Below, one piece after another: positions 34,001-39,237 of a DNA stretch of 64,000 nucleotides. Source of the stretch: Cliona cf. orientalis (lineage: Eukaryota; Porifera; Demospongiae; Clionaida; Clionaidae). The notes beneath the pieces were generated by a model. That model was given only the letters and a program-made list of their open reading frames with translations, was not told the DNA's origin and did not search any database. Position 1 is the stretch's first letter. The number at the start of each line of letters is the position of its first letter. The stretch covers positions 6,882,001 to 6,946,000 of the forward strand of contig OZ005696.1 in NCBI GenBank assembly GCA_963930775.1, read 5' to 3'. Both the position numbers and the translations under genes were made by a program.

Positions 34001-35746
34001 TTAGTCTGTCAGTGTCTTCACACTCCAAACCAGTACATGAGCTGACCATATCTATGGATATCAAGGAGTTTCAAGAGTTCAAAGCTTATGGCATTCTTAC
34101 ACTAGAGCTTCTTTCACAGTTTAGCTCTCACTATGTGCCAGGCTTATTCATGCAACAGCAGCTAGCCTTGCTCTTGAAATACCTACGGGTGATTGCTGAA
34201 GTTGGCAAAGGTAAGTACCTCATGCCCTGTCTCCTCAGAGTGTCAGCCATACCCCGTCTCTTACCACGCTCTACTGGGCCATCCATATCAGCACTTCTCT
34301 TCTATTTTGGTCCAAATGGTCCTGAGCTTGGAGTCTACTGTTTTCTCCTTGCTTCTCTAATCACTGAAGCCAAGTGGGAGCTCGTGACAGAGAATGATCG
34401 TCCAGTCCAAGTTTCACGCAACCAAGTTCAGTTTAGGCTTCCAGGAGATGACCCTGGTGTTATCACCATCACTGATTCCTTCTCGACTTCCTTTCACGTC
34501 AGTATTGACTTTCCTGAAGATATGGAGGCTGATGAATCTCTTAAGATAAGTAGTAGGGTTTGTCCAGGGATTTATGAAACAATTCTCTCTACAGTTCAAA
34601 AGGTTTCATACAGACTGAACTACAACAATTCAATCCCAAAGGTAGCTTTTCCCTGCACGAAGCATCTACCTGATGCTATACACCCTGCCACCATTTCAAG
34701 TACTGGATTTTTGACCTGTACGATTCATCCTACCTCAGTCTATAGTCGCCTTACAGAACAGCACCAGATCTGGTTCAGAGAGGAGGTTCATGCCAACATC
34801 AAAGGTACAAACATAATTATCCACAATTATTATTGCTCTCATTTCTATTATGTTTTGGAGAAGTATAGATAAGATTATATTTATTACGCTAGTTCACCAC
34901 ATTAGGTACTGACCTTTTTAAATCCTCTAACTAATTAACTCTAGGAGTTGACCAAAGTCGTCAGGTGCTTGATCAGGTGATTGATAGTGACCACAGTGGA
35001 GTGCCAGTGCATCTCGGTCAGATAGCAGACTCCATGTATGAGTGGGAGGGAACAGTTGCCGATAGTCTTGGACTTCACCAAGCTGATGTTGCAGAGATCA
35101 AGGAAGCACATTCTGGAAAACTAAAGCTACAAGCGTAAGTGATAATCCTTCCATGGACAAAAAATGTTACGTGGAAATGATTTTTATCACTACAGGAGAG
35201 CTGCTCTCGAGAAATGGAAGCAGTACAATGGCCCTAGAGCCACCTACAGGAATCTGATTGCTGCATTTGAACAAGCTGGTTGTAAAAATTTTGCTAGCAA
35301 AGTTTATGAGAGAGCCGGTAAGTAAGCCCAAACCACTATTGACCGTTATTCATTGTAGGATGTTATCCTTCTTAGGTGTACATTCAACTGTCACAGAAAG
35401 AAAGATTGAAAGTGGTCAAGCAAAAGCCTGTGCTGGTGCTCAGAAAAAGTATGAGTCGGCCACAATAGCAGCTGAAGGTGGTAAAAAGCCACAATTGGCT
35501 AAAGTATTCAAATTTCTCATTCCAATTGCTGAGGAGTGGCAAAACGTTGGAACTCTATTGGAACTTGAGGACGATGCCCTCACATCAATTGCTGCAGCTG
35601 GCAAGAAAGACATTGATCGCCTACGAGAGATGCTGAAACTGTGGGTAAGCCAAGAGGACCCTGTACCCTCATGGGAAGCACTGGCTGAAGCGGTGGAGCC
35701 ATTCAGTGGTGAAGTGGTTGCCAAGGTGAAGTCACAGTGTGCTTGA
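8961..35746 (+). CDS. Multi-death-domain Roc/COR-like GTPase (multi-exon)
   Basis: Exons joined by phase: 8961-8985 (MADHQASR), 9568-9855, 20252-20545, 22352-22618, 26061-26330, 26956-27255, 29595-about 29892, 32694-34804, 34945-35134, 35196-35317, 35376-35746. The seven N-terminal junctions are phase 1, so each death-like module is a symmetric cassette. The large exon encodes a GTPase with P-loop GPGGSGKT, switch DSGGQP and base motif THKD, followed by a COR-like region. Two death domains end the protein. Family knowledge: ROCO proteins couple a Roc GTPase to COR; death-domain ROCO proteins occur in animals (DAPK1 type) and act in death or stress signalling, probably in the cytoplasm. Whether all modules enter one transcript is inferred. 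Two incomplete paralogues start at 46558 and 57126. Confidence 0.75.
9568..9855 (+). other. Death-like module 1 of the multi-death gene
   Basis: Encodes APPLSVDEVLKAVAGVNWRT, then WLIGERKEP and SWRRVICALHYAKEVDKAQQ. The pattern W-R-x-L-G-x-W-L followed by S-W-R-x-V-I-x-A-L is that of an invertebrate death fold. Acceptor CTTGTAG and donor GTATGT are clear, phase 1-1. The intron before it is itself duplicated with the module at 47855-48247 and 57387-57629. Confidence 0.75.
10003..10038. repeat. Poly(G) run, 36 bases
   Basis: An uninterrupted G homopolymer in the second intron of the multi-death gene. It could form a G-quadruplex. Its length is likely to vary between individuals and assemblies. 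Confidence 0.95.
10511..11166 (+). mobile_element. Helitron-like element, degenerate copy
   Basis: Begins TGGGGCGAGCCGAAGCGAGC and ends in hairpin GATGTT-AA-AACATC, four bases, then CTAG followed by T. The last pattern matches the 3' end of Helitrons. The element at 58358-59427 has the same ends and the same internal TCAATCGAGATTTT block, but here the protein-coding part is short and broken. Nothing intact is encoded. Confidence 0.65.
11338..11415. mobile_element. 78-bp perfect palindromic MITE
   Basis: Two 39-base halves are exact reverse complements with no spacer. The ends are TAGCCTCGTATCCAGG and complement. GTCCTGCC is directly repeated at 11330-11337 and 11416-11423, an exact 8-bp target duplication. 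It is the smallest member of the TAGCCTCG family seen here. Confidence 0.9.
12021..12085. mobile_element. Short TAGCCTCATCCC inverted-repeat element
   Basis: Starts TAGCCTCATCCC and ends GGGATGAGACTA. TGCTTGAC occurs directly before it and again one base after it, a probable 8-bp duplication. It belongs to the same family as 11338-11415. A further palindrome (CTTGACTATGGAT type) follows at 12088-12160. Confidence 0.6.
12687..16496 (-). CDS. Transposon ORF2: putative transposase with Gln/Arg-rich repeats and C-terminal PHD finger
   Basis: A 1269-residue frame. The N-terminal third has Cys/His pairs (CTARKYHCKQNHDQPCTNC). The middle has an acidic-residue-bearing core: CVRVDGAMDEGPSHELVQYW, then TLVTTRSSGSSYLNRVELQN and GHANTFIPSTLAGS. 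Similar blocks occur in long transposon-borne proteins of many invertebrates, and D and E in VDGAMDEG could belong to a DDE-type site, which is an inference. From about residue 975 a tandem repeat EQSQHRPEGGGEQSRHRPQR runs for some 230 residues. A PHD finger ends the protein: CYCGTCGKEY, WIGCDLCNQWYCCVC, CRKC. The frame is intact, so the element may be young. Confidence 0.7.
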   Translation of the reverse strand: MPPCGSDATGRPLNELVSTYIHCRGQGLSEYDTVSEGIYVSKVQGLTLVEYCTARKYHCKQNHDQPCTNCMSMIQAAQIIVDRGIVPVSTVFKQVFPTITYTSSNAKRRLLQMPVVAFQIKKQKGQSELYLMEKVNGVNYERLAYFFTENIQKVVREHGITKEELKKLLTLTQNERERELIKYAVYKTSGATPSEARRWLGIENMTSRAARIESSIQEVQEIYEAVDMLASSQDKAVLDTLGIESTSSSSSESSDEETDRSDCESLGDSSETMLDHSLLTQALIESNFNWFEFHENVECMMEHNDSKDVSKNLDEFFLQIPHVGFSQNQIEHAVQSHRAFEADASESYEQERIARSINGEIVSESESDDPDQYIGIKSVTSDAGRELVRKRRVSIKARARRMRAKLIAESRLLARKLSKRTSKVLQDCPNIGETIESFVEDHQVGADAWRRTGVLTFDGNSKLKDKVTYKKIQKHLEEVYNRRFAFGTVVELCIPRNKRRRSSKRYKSLAKITSRRARKGFSLRFNPDTHWSASFYKALNQVQYVDGRNILNMNRDDATGFRLDTLTTCKQYTTPTVQGKNTLTTRTDYVNRHNSVLQTTSYNFTATRTTSEICVGVVKAVPIHKKNPTQHFSDLLMLSEKEKLQPVFQNKQIDCVRVDGAMDEGPSHELVQYWWTEWHVRKEKIATLVTTRSSGSSYLNRVELQNGCLSLGHANTFIPSTLAGSCIDRNTGQVNEAKLRENLSLAISAYISRVDGCPMGDTTISLYEGSTSMEYHTISDKIEIFLKGSKKQKEALQRENPALFSHFTKIWSIRNRHMVKGLPSCYIFFLRCCHQPECEHPICHSGQPPATLRWYPGGPSITHIPLPVPDPERPWGGQTCSSCKGVCAGHYTTKLVDTSDSASLQCLTKPPSIVLKQMFSNLKDGDITDDFISDAAKAVLLSVEDTKIWLNHLLSVLQSRKRGAAKAAATRRMKRQLQEQREQSQHRPEGGGEQSRHRPQREQSQHRPEGGGEQSRHRPQREQSQHLLEGGGEQSQHRPEGGGEQSRHQPQREQSQHRPEGGGEQSRHRPQREQSQHLLEGGGEQSQHRPEGGGEQSQHRPEGGGEQCQHRPQREQSQHRPQRGGEQSQHQPQREQSQHLLEGGGEQSQHRPEGGGEQSRHRPQREQSQHRPEGGGEQSRHQPQREQSQHRPEQAGDQSQHLPQREQSSNSDEESEEVCYCGTCGKEYSLCTEEFWIGCDLCNQWYCCVCEGLISEPISDKYFCRKCSN
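12870..13570 (-). repeat. In-frame tandem repeat within transposon ORF2
   Basis: Units of 30-36 bases (GGTGCTGAGACTGCTCTC plus variable CCCCTCCCTCTGGCC or TCTGTGGCC parts on the plus strand) repeat about 20 times and encode REQSQHRPEGGGEQ-type peptides. Long plus-strand frames in the same place are its shadow. Confidence 0.9.
16499..17842 (-). CDS. Transposon ORF1 main exon: coiled-coil and Ser/Thr-rich protein
   Basis: Acceptor TTATGTAG precedes GATATACAAGCGATG at about 17842. The frame encodes a charged helical part (RLKEIEEDCKDIAERLTFKE, then EEMTALKHQRRQLEAEAKRL), probably a coiled coil, and then a Ser/Thr-rich part. It stops at TAG 16499-16501, three bases before the ATG of ORF2 and in a frame that differs by -1. 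A run of five T lies just before the stop. I do not recognise the family. Confidence 0.6.
18364..18959 (-). CDS. Transposon ORF1 upstream exons
   Basis: Three candidate exons on the minus strand, about 18959-18789, 18721-18532 and 18467-18364, have GT-AG borders and lead to the main ORF1 exon. They encode MEDMEEKMVLAHLGERARPV, VKSATGPWIGEYVDIMPDQE and MAGRPVQLKLCGSSGKMSLQ. No known domain was seen. The first ATG could be at 18959 or 18941. A 20-base poly(G) run (18272-18291) lies in the next intron. Confidence 0.5.
19530..19990. repeat. Dispersed repeat with recurring AAGCGCATATT and AGGCGCATTTCGC
   Basis: Short blocks TTAGGCGCATTTCGCTTATA and ATTAAGCGCATATTTTG recur directly, and the right part (CACATGCGCTTAATAGCGGG) is inverted to the left. 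It looks like a degenerate inverted-repeat element ending AAAATACGGTA. No coding capacity was seen. Confidence 0.5.
20252..20545 (+). other. Death-like module 2 of the multi-death gene
   Basis: Encodes DPTLTVESLVGVMMKVTSDE, EVYSKYTIAEEKTHALADVY and PDSSWQHIVKTLYTESELAA. Six-helix death-like pattern with a central conserved SSW. Acceptor TTTGCAG, donor GTATGT, phase 1-1. It is closest to the modules at 60258-60551 and 62037-62330 of the third paralogue. Confidence 0.75.
20558..21706. repeat. Dispersed repeat starting AATCCTCTGCGAATGCACGA
   Basis: Shares its start (CGAGGGTTATGGTAGT), body (TCTGTTACC, AAAGTGCTCTGTTC) and end (GCGCCGAGGGTTTGGCACC) with 60640-61228; part of the body recurs at 27700-27905. 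It follows the same module exon in paralogues 1 and 3, so it was present before that duplication. Nothing coding seen. Confidence 0.5.
21093..21304. mobile_element. Inverted-repeat element with TACCTTA ends
   Basis: Left TACCTTAGGGCTAC and right GTATCCTTAAGGTA are inverted repeats, and TTAGCGGGTAC inside is matched by GTACCCGC. TA borders suggest a mariner-type non-autonomous element. Confidence 0.5.
21781..21942. mobile_element. Short MITE with CAGGGTTTA ends
   Basis: Begins CAGGGTTTAGTTTGCTCG and ends AATAAACCCTG. A diverged copy is at 62455-62608, again after a death-module exon of a paralogue. Confidence 0.55.
22352..22618 (+). other. Death-like module 3 of the multi-death gene
   Basis: Encodes DPTLTVENVTTAMEKVTVDE, EEIYSNHSSEKERLYSCASH and SSWKDLVQRLYANSEMAAAK. 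Acceptor TTTCCAG, donor GTAGGT, phase 1-1. About 90 residues. Confidence 0.75.
22700..24370. other. Intron sequence, no gene seen
   Basis: AT-rich intron between modules 3 and 4. It has short simple repeats but no exon-like stretch with good borders. Confidence 0.5.
24380..24600. repeat. Dispersed repeat, copy A
   Basis: Shares AATCCACTCCATTTTGGAGC, TGTATTATC, GTGGGTGTGTA, GCCATTTTGT and GAAGTCATGTGAC in the same order with 30405-30625. Confidence 0.6.
25267..25691. mobile_element. Foldback element, copy B
   Basis: Same element as 8264-8664 in opposite orientation. Arms from ACAAGTATAAAAAACAATTG to the complement at 25691, with the extension CTGAGGGCACTAAAAAAAGA on the left. It lies inside an intron of the multi-death gene. 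Confidence 0.8.
26061..26330 (+). other. Death-like module 4 of the multi-death gene
   Basis: Encodes DPTLTVENVTRAMEKVTVDK, EEIYSSHSSEEEKLHSCADV and SSWETLVRVSFFCGEMAAAK. Acceptor TGTCCCAG, donor GTGGGT, phase 1-1. Closest to module 3, suggesting tandem duplication. Confidence 0.75.
26956..27255 (+). other. Death-like module 5 of the multi-death gene
   Basis: Encodes DPTLMVENVAGVMEKVVVDK, DEIYSSHSSEKEKMHACSDV and SSWEHLTSLLYEKDELTAVD. Acceptor TTCCCCAG, donor GTAAAT, phase 1-1. It is longer than module 4 by an insert (RMPKPTLDI). Confidence 0.75.
27360..27692. mobile_element. Inverted-repeat element with TATAGACGACTTAAGG ends
   Basis: Terminal inverted repeats of about 40 bp: TATAGACGACTTAAGGCATG on the left and the complement on the right, extending through TTTAGCCCATTAACTGCA. 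TA borders. No ORF. Confidence 0.75.
28872..28942 (-). tRNA. tRNA-like sequence (possible tRNA pseudogene or SINE head)
   Basis: On the minus strand an A box TGGCTCAGTGG and a B box GGTTCGATTCC are correctly spaced. The acceptor stem pairs with three G-U pairs, the D stem GCTC/GAGC and T stem CTGGG/CCCGG pair, and the anticodon stem CTGGC/GTCAG pairs. The seven-base loop is GGCTTAA, which lacks the usual U33, so a working tRNA is doubtful; read literally the anticodon is CTT. It lies in an intron of the multi-death gene. Confidence 0.5.
29003..29470. mobile_element. Inverted-repeat element with TAGCCAGAAATTTTGGCGG ends
   Basis: Left TAGCCAGAAATTTTGGCGG and right CCGCCAAATTTTCCAGCTA pair with few mismatches. 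The inner border also repeats AATTTGGCAGAT and complement. A 71-codon open frame inside (29089-29304) has no recognised domain. Confidence 0.6.
29595..29892 (+). other. Death-like module 6 of the multi-death gene, diverged
   Basis: Encodes DLTLTTDKLTELFQSVRDPD, AEIRICYQSNAKRKEAYLDT and CPSWKKICELLKKYFLIQEA. Acceptor CCCGCAG is clear and phase 1 fits. The expected donor after CAA G reads GC instead of GT, so either a GC-AG intron or another border is used. Confidence 0.65.
30405..30625. repeat. Dispersed repeat, copy B
   Basis: Diverged copy of 24380-24600; preceded here by a TGACGACCTTTACC core at 30358. Confidence 0.6.
30873..30997. repeat. Inverted repeat GTTTCTACGTGATTTAGAAG
   Basis: Two arms of about 45 bp (TTTCTACGTGATTTAGAAGA and complement, flanked by ACTGTT and AACAGT) around a short spacer. 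Probably a small foldback element. Confidence 0.65.
31140..31961. mobile_element. TA-flanked inverted-repeat element with TACCGTAAAT ends
   Basis: Left TACCGTAAATCGCAAATATT and right (complement TACCGTAAATTGCGAATATT) are terminal inverted repeats, bounded by TA. It is related at its tips to 49743-49933. The inside repeats AATTCCAGGAAGTGAATTTT and GGAATTGAATTTTCTTG. Confidence 0.65.
32694..34804 (+). other. Roc/COR-like GTPase exon of the multi-death gene
   Basis: Phase-1 entry after ACTATGCAG reads VSDRTRHYFDIAMKGG and then the GTPase. Counting from the internal Met at 32728, the P-loop GPGGSGKT is at 17-24, DSGGQP at 180-185 and THKD at 264-267. A Ser/Pro-rich insert of about 80 residues lies between the first two, long for a Roc domain. 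The region after residue 330 (LENAFLRLAKYQRKGVLSKE, then ALKYLHGLKLIFYYEEVLPE) resembles COR, the dimerisation part of ROCO proteins. Donor at 34805. Confidence 0.8.
34945..35746 (+). other. Two C-terminal death domains of the multi-death gene
   Basis: Exons 34945-35134 and 35196-35317 encode one death domain (LGQIADSMYEWEGTVADSLG, EIKEAHSG, KWKQYNGPRATYRNL) that matches the death domain of the NLR-like gene at 5601 in its KWK-x-x-NG-x-x-ATYR motif. Exon 35376-35746 encodes a second one (LIPIAEEWQNVGTLLELEDD, WEALAEAVEPF) and the TGA stop at 35744-35746. Confidence 0.75.
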
Positions 35747-35984
35747 AACAAATAATTACATAGGTCCCCATCATGTAGTTGCAGTTTCCACTAAATTATT
35801 TATTAGTTTATGAAACAATCGGTGAAATCATGACATAAATTTAATGCTATATATCAATCTGCAAGAAATTTCCCAGCAATATTATAGATACTGGTTATCA
35901 AGTGTTGTAGCTTGTGCCAGAAAGGAATTACAATCATGCTTAACAGGAAGCATGCATTTAATTAGGGCTCACTCAGGTGAACAT

Positions 35985-36545
35985 TATCTCCCCAGTAGCA
36001 ATTTACTTTTTTGTGGTTATGAGGTAATTATAGTGTAATTATGATGAAACCTATGGTGTAATCTATGAGGTAATTATGAGAAAATTCAGGGCCTCGCTGG
36101 AGCCTTTCTGAGACTTGAAAATCAGTAAATATGTAGAGTATCTTACGCGTGTATCCAGCGAATAGATTACAAGCAGAGCGCTACTTTCTCTGAGAAGTAC
36201 TGTTGGTTGAACTTCACGTGTTTTCTTGGCTTACGTAATGCCATGGATAAATAAAGCTAGCCTTGCGCTATATATAGCACGCATCACTGCCACAATTACA
36301 AGGGCCCGCGCGCGACTGCAGCAGCGTGACCAACCTGAACTTCGGAAGGAATACTGTGTTGTAGTCGAGTTCGTCTCTGCGATTGAAGCATCGAAACCTG
36401 TCGCTATCAAGGTTGAGAGTCGATCTTACACGCCATCTCCATGATTTCTGGGGCCAGCATCAATCGATGTGTACGCATTCTATTGACGACCTTTTACCAC
36501 ATGCACCATTACACTGTACAGCTACTGGGGAGATGGTCAAGGGTT
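35985..36545. repeat. Dispersed repeat R1, copy 1
   Basis: Contains TGGTTATGAGGTAATTA, AAATAAAGCTAGCCTTGCGC, TATATATAGCACGC and TGACGACCTTTTACCACATG. The same order is found at 47238-47710 and 52205-52700, with a short piece at 61340-61480. Copy borders were not resolved. Nothing coding. Confidence 0.7.
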
Positions 36546-36898
36546 CATAGCAAAATTTAATATGACGTGCCCTGAGGGCACCAAAATGCTGGATGAAGTG
36601 TGAGCGTAACAATATATTTGCAATTGAAGTCTCTCCTAGCTCTCCAGTAACTACTAGCTACATATTATATCTATAGCCTCCCTTTGATGTCTCTGCATCA
36701 TGATCAATTTGCTTGCTAGATGTATGTGCCTAACAGCGAGCATGCAACATAATAACTCGTGTGCATGTACTTAACATTGAGCTGCACTGAACAACCAGTG
36801 TTTATGGTAATTTCAAAAAAATTAATAATACTCTGTTAATAATATTTGTCAAATATTGTACAAAATAATTATAAATTTTTTCTACTTCTGAATGTTTG

Positions 36899-38400
36899 TT
36901 AATCAACTTTGCATAGCACCAGTGCTACCCTGGAGGGGATATAGACCATGAGCGAGTGTGAGCACCCATCCCAGTCTTCTCGGTTTGTGAAGTGGTCAAC
37001 GTTGTGGTCGATGCGGCCATGGAGAGTGGGAAAGAGAGACAGAGGGAGAGAGAAGGGGGAGGGAGGAACGGAAAGGGAGAGAGAAAGGGAGGAGGAGAGA
37101 GATAAGAAGGGAAAAGAGCAGAGTGAGGGGGTTGGAGAGGAAGGGAAAGGGGAGAGAACAGGAGGAGAAAGGAGAGATGAAAAGAGGAGAGAGAGTTTAG
37201 AGAGGGAATTTTAAACATTACTGAGTTGATAGTGCATATAATTCACTCACCTGCGTTGGATGGAAATTGAATACCCGAAGCAGTCCTCCTCTTTCGAAGA
37301 CGATGAGCTAGTCTCCATCGTGTTTTCTGCTGACGTAGCCAGGGCCCTGGGTCATGAAGTTAAACTTTTCATCCAGCTGCATCATGGCACGGTCAAAATC
37401 ACGAAGGTACTGATATCTGGAAAGAAAAATTCCCCAAGTAATATTATGCACCATGTAGACTGCCTCATATTGAGTCCAACGGAACTAACCTGAGCAGGTG
37501 GTCATCGACCAGGTTCATTTGCCTTCTGGCATAGTAGTAGCTGAAGCCGTTGCCCTCTCAAGGGAAGTCCAGCCACTCTGGGTGACCAAACTCGTTGCCG
37601 ATGAAGTTGAGGTAGGCCTCTCCACCCAGACCCATCGTTATTAACCTGGACACAAAAATGTATCTCACTAATTGCATGTATTGCATACTTTGTTGGAGGG
37701 TGTTCACCTCCACTAGCCATGCAAGCATTTCCCCTTTTGTGACAACTATCTTGCCCTGTCACCTTTTGTTTTGCTGCTACCCCCATCCCAACTGCACTGC
37801 AACACTACCAAACATCTCACAGTAGTACTCACATGCAGGCTTATTTGTACGGAATCTTCATCTAGATCTGATATCTGACCTGATCATCTTGTGTAGAGCA
37901 AGTCTTCTGTCCACGACCACCGTACGAGGAGAGATTGTGGACATGTGGACGTACATCTCAGCATCCATTAGTCAGAAGGCAATGGTCTTGTCCCCCACTA
38001 GGGCCTGGTCATGACACTCCGTGTAAGCTATGCACTTCTCATGGTACCTAGACAAAGAAAATTGGAATCGTTTGAATTTCACAGCATTTGTTTTAAAAGT
38101 TGCATAATACAGTGTCCTCCCCAAGGTATAAAGGGTAAGGCGTATTGGTAGTGTGTGTGGCTTGGGTGGAGCTTGTAACCACATCAATTAACTTTCTCAT
38201 GCACAAATAATAATATAACATTGCTGAAGCTCTATTGTCTAACAGCAGCATGACATTACACACCTCCTGTTGGTGAGGGCCCACCAGATGTTGCTCATGT
38301 TCCATGGCAGTCTTCATCTTTTGTCTCTTGAGCAGTTTGATCCAGATGCATGTCCAGGATCACCATGGCCATTTTGAAATCAAAACAGCTCCATCCTCTC
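36899..38400 (-). pseudogene. GBE1: 1,4-alpha-glucan (glycogen) branching enzyme pseudogene, C-terminal half
   Basis: Five minus-strand blocks keep the exon order of the enzyme: about 38400-38275 (WIKLLKRQK, MSNIWWALTNR), 38051-37885 ([30 protein letters not shown]), 37648-37496 ([27 protein letters not shown]), 37420-37257 (YLRDFDRAMMQLDEKF, FERGGLLRVFNFHP) and 37025-36899 (SLMVYIPSRVALVL). The functional enzyme makes alpha-1,6 branches in cytosolic glycogen. Here there are in-frame stops after DKTIAF, after EWLDFP and after KHDGD, plus frame shifts in the first block. No catalytic N-terminal half was seen upstream. Splice-like borders remain, so it derives from a genomic copy and not from a retrocopy. 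Confidence 0.88.
37028..37200. repeat. GAGAGG-rich purine tract
   Basis: Low-complexity A/G sequence within the branching-enzyme remnant, between its last two blocks. Reading frames across it are compositional. Confidence 0.9.
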
Positions 38401-38599
38401 GAACTGGCCTGGAAGAGCAATACATGATTGCTAGTAACGTATGACAATGTATGCTATCTAATAGATACGCCATAATGATATCTGCATAGATTGTTACAGA
38501 TTATGAATTCTTTTGCCTGAATTGGATAATCATAGCAAGCATGAAGTAACACATAAGGAAGATCATAAAGCTTAACAAGTTCTCGATATAATTCCTTTG

Positions 38600-38850
38600 A
38601 CCAAGAAGAGTTGCTATCTACCACTGAATGCGGTGATTGTTGCTCACACTTTCAATGATTCCTCTCCGTTCACTCTTATAGGATACTGGTGAGTTCGATA
38701 AGCCACCGTCACATAGTGAAGCACTGAAGGTAGGCCATAGCTGTGAGTCCAAGTCGGATCCAAACGATACGCACATTACGATTAGAATTCCATTCCGTGA
38801 GCAGTTCGCTAGTTTAGTTGGCGCCGGTTCAACGGTATGATGAAAAATGT
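38600..38850 (+). pseudogene. NLR-like scrap (NACHT-distal part)
   Basis: Matches 6757-7020 of the intact NLR-like gene, e.g. GAGTTGCTATCTACCACTGA, CACCGTCACATAGTGAAG and GTCCAAGTCGGATCCAAACG, with many indels and no open frame. It marks the left part of the duplicated block before the poly(C) run. Confidence 0.85.
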
Positions 38851-38877
38851 AATGGACTCTTCCATTTAATATGCATA

Positions 38878-38899
38878 CCCCCCCCCCCCCCCCCCCCCC
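38878..38899. repeat. Poly(C) run, 22 bases
   Basis: Uninterrupted C homopolymer right after the NLR scrap. Confidence 0.95.
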
Positions 38900-39237
38900 A
38901 CTGAGGAGTGATAATTACATTCTGAGGGGGCTTTTTTGTGAGTTTCTTGAGGGTCCTTTTGACAATTTAATTGGTTCTTATGGGCCTCTTTTGGTGATTT
39001 TAATTAATCTTGTGGGGTATTTTCTATCAAACATCAGATTCTGGAGGGGTCAAGCAACAACTTTTTAATTTCCAGAGGGTATTTCAGATAAATTTAATTG
39101 ATCGTAGGGGGATCAATTGTCCAAATTAATTATTCTTAGGGGGCAAAACGAGTTAATTAGTTCCTAGGGGTCATTTCACAATTTGCTCCTCAATAGGGGG
39201 TGTTTGCTTTAAATACAAATATTAATGGAAAAGCCCA

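Noticed and set aside
36925-37218. Ser/Leu/Pro-rich minus-strand frame
   Set aside because: Created by the GAGAGG tract; the true remnant in this place is the last block of branching enzyme in another frame.
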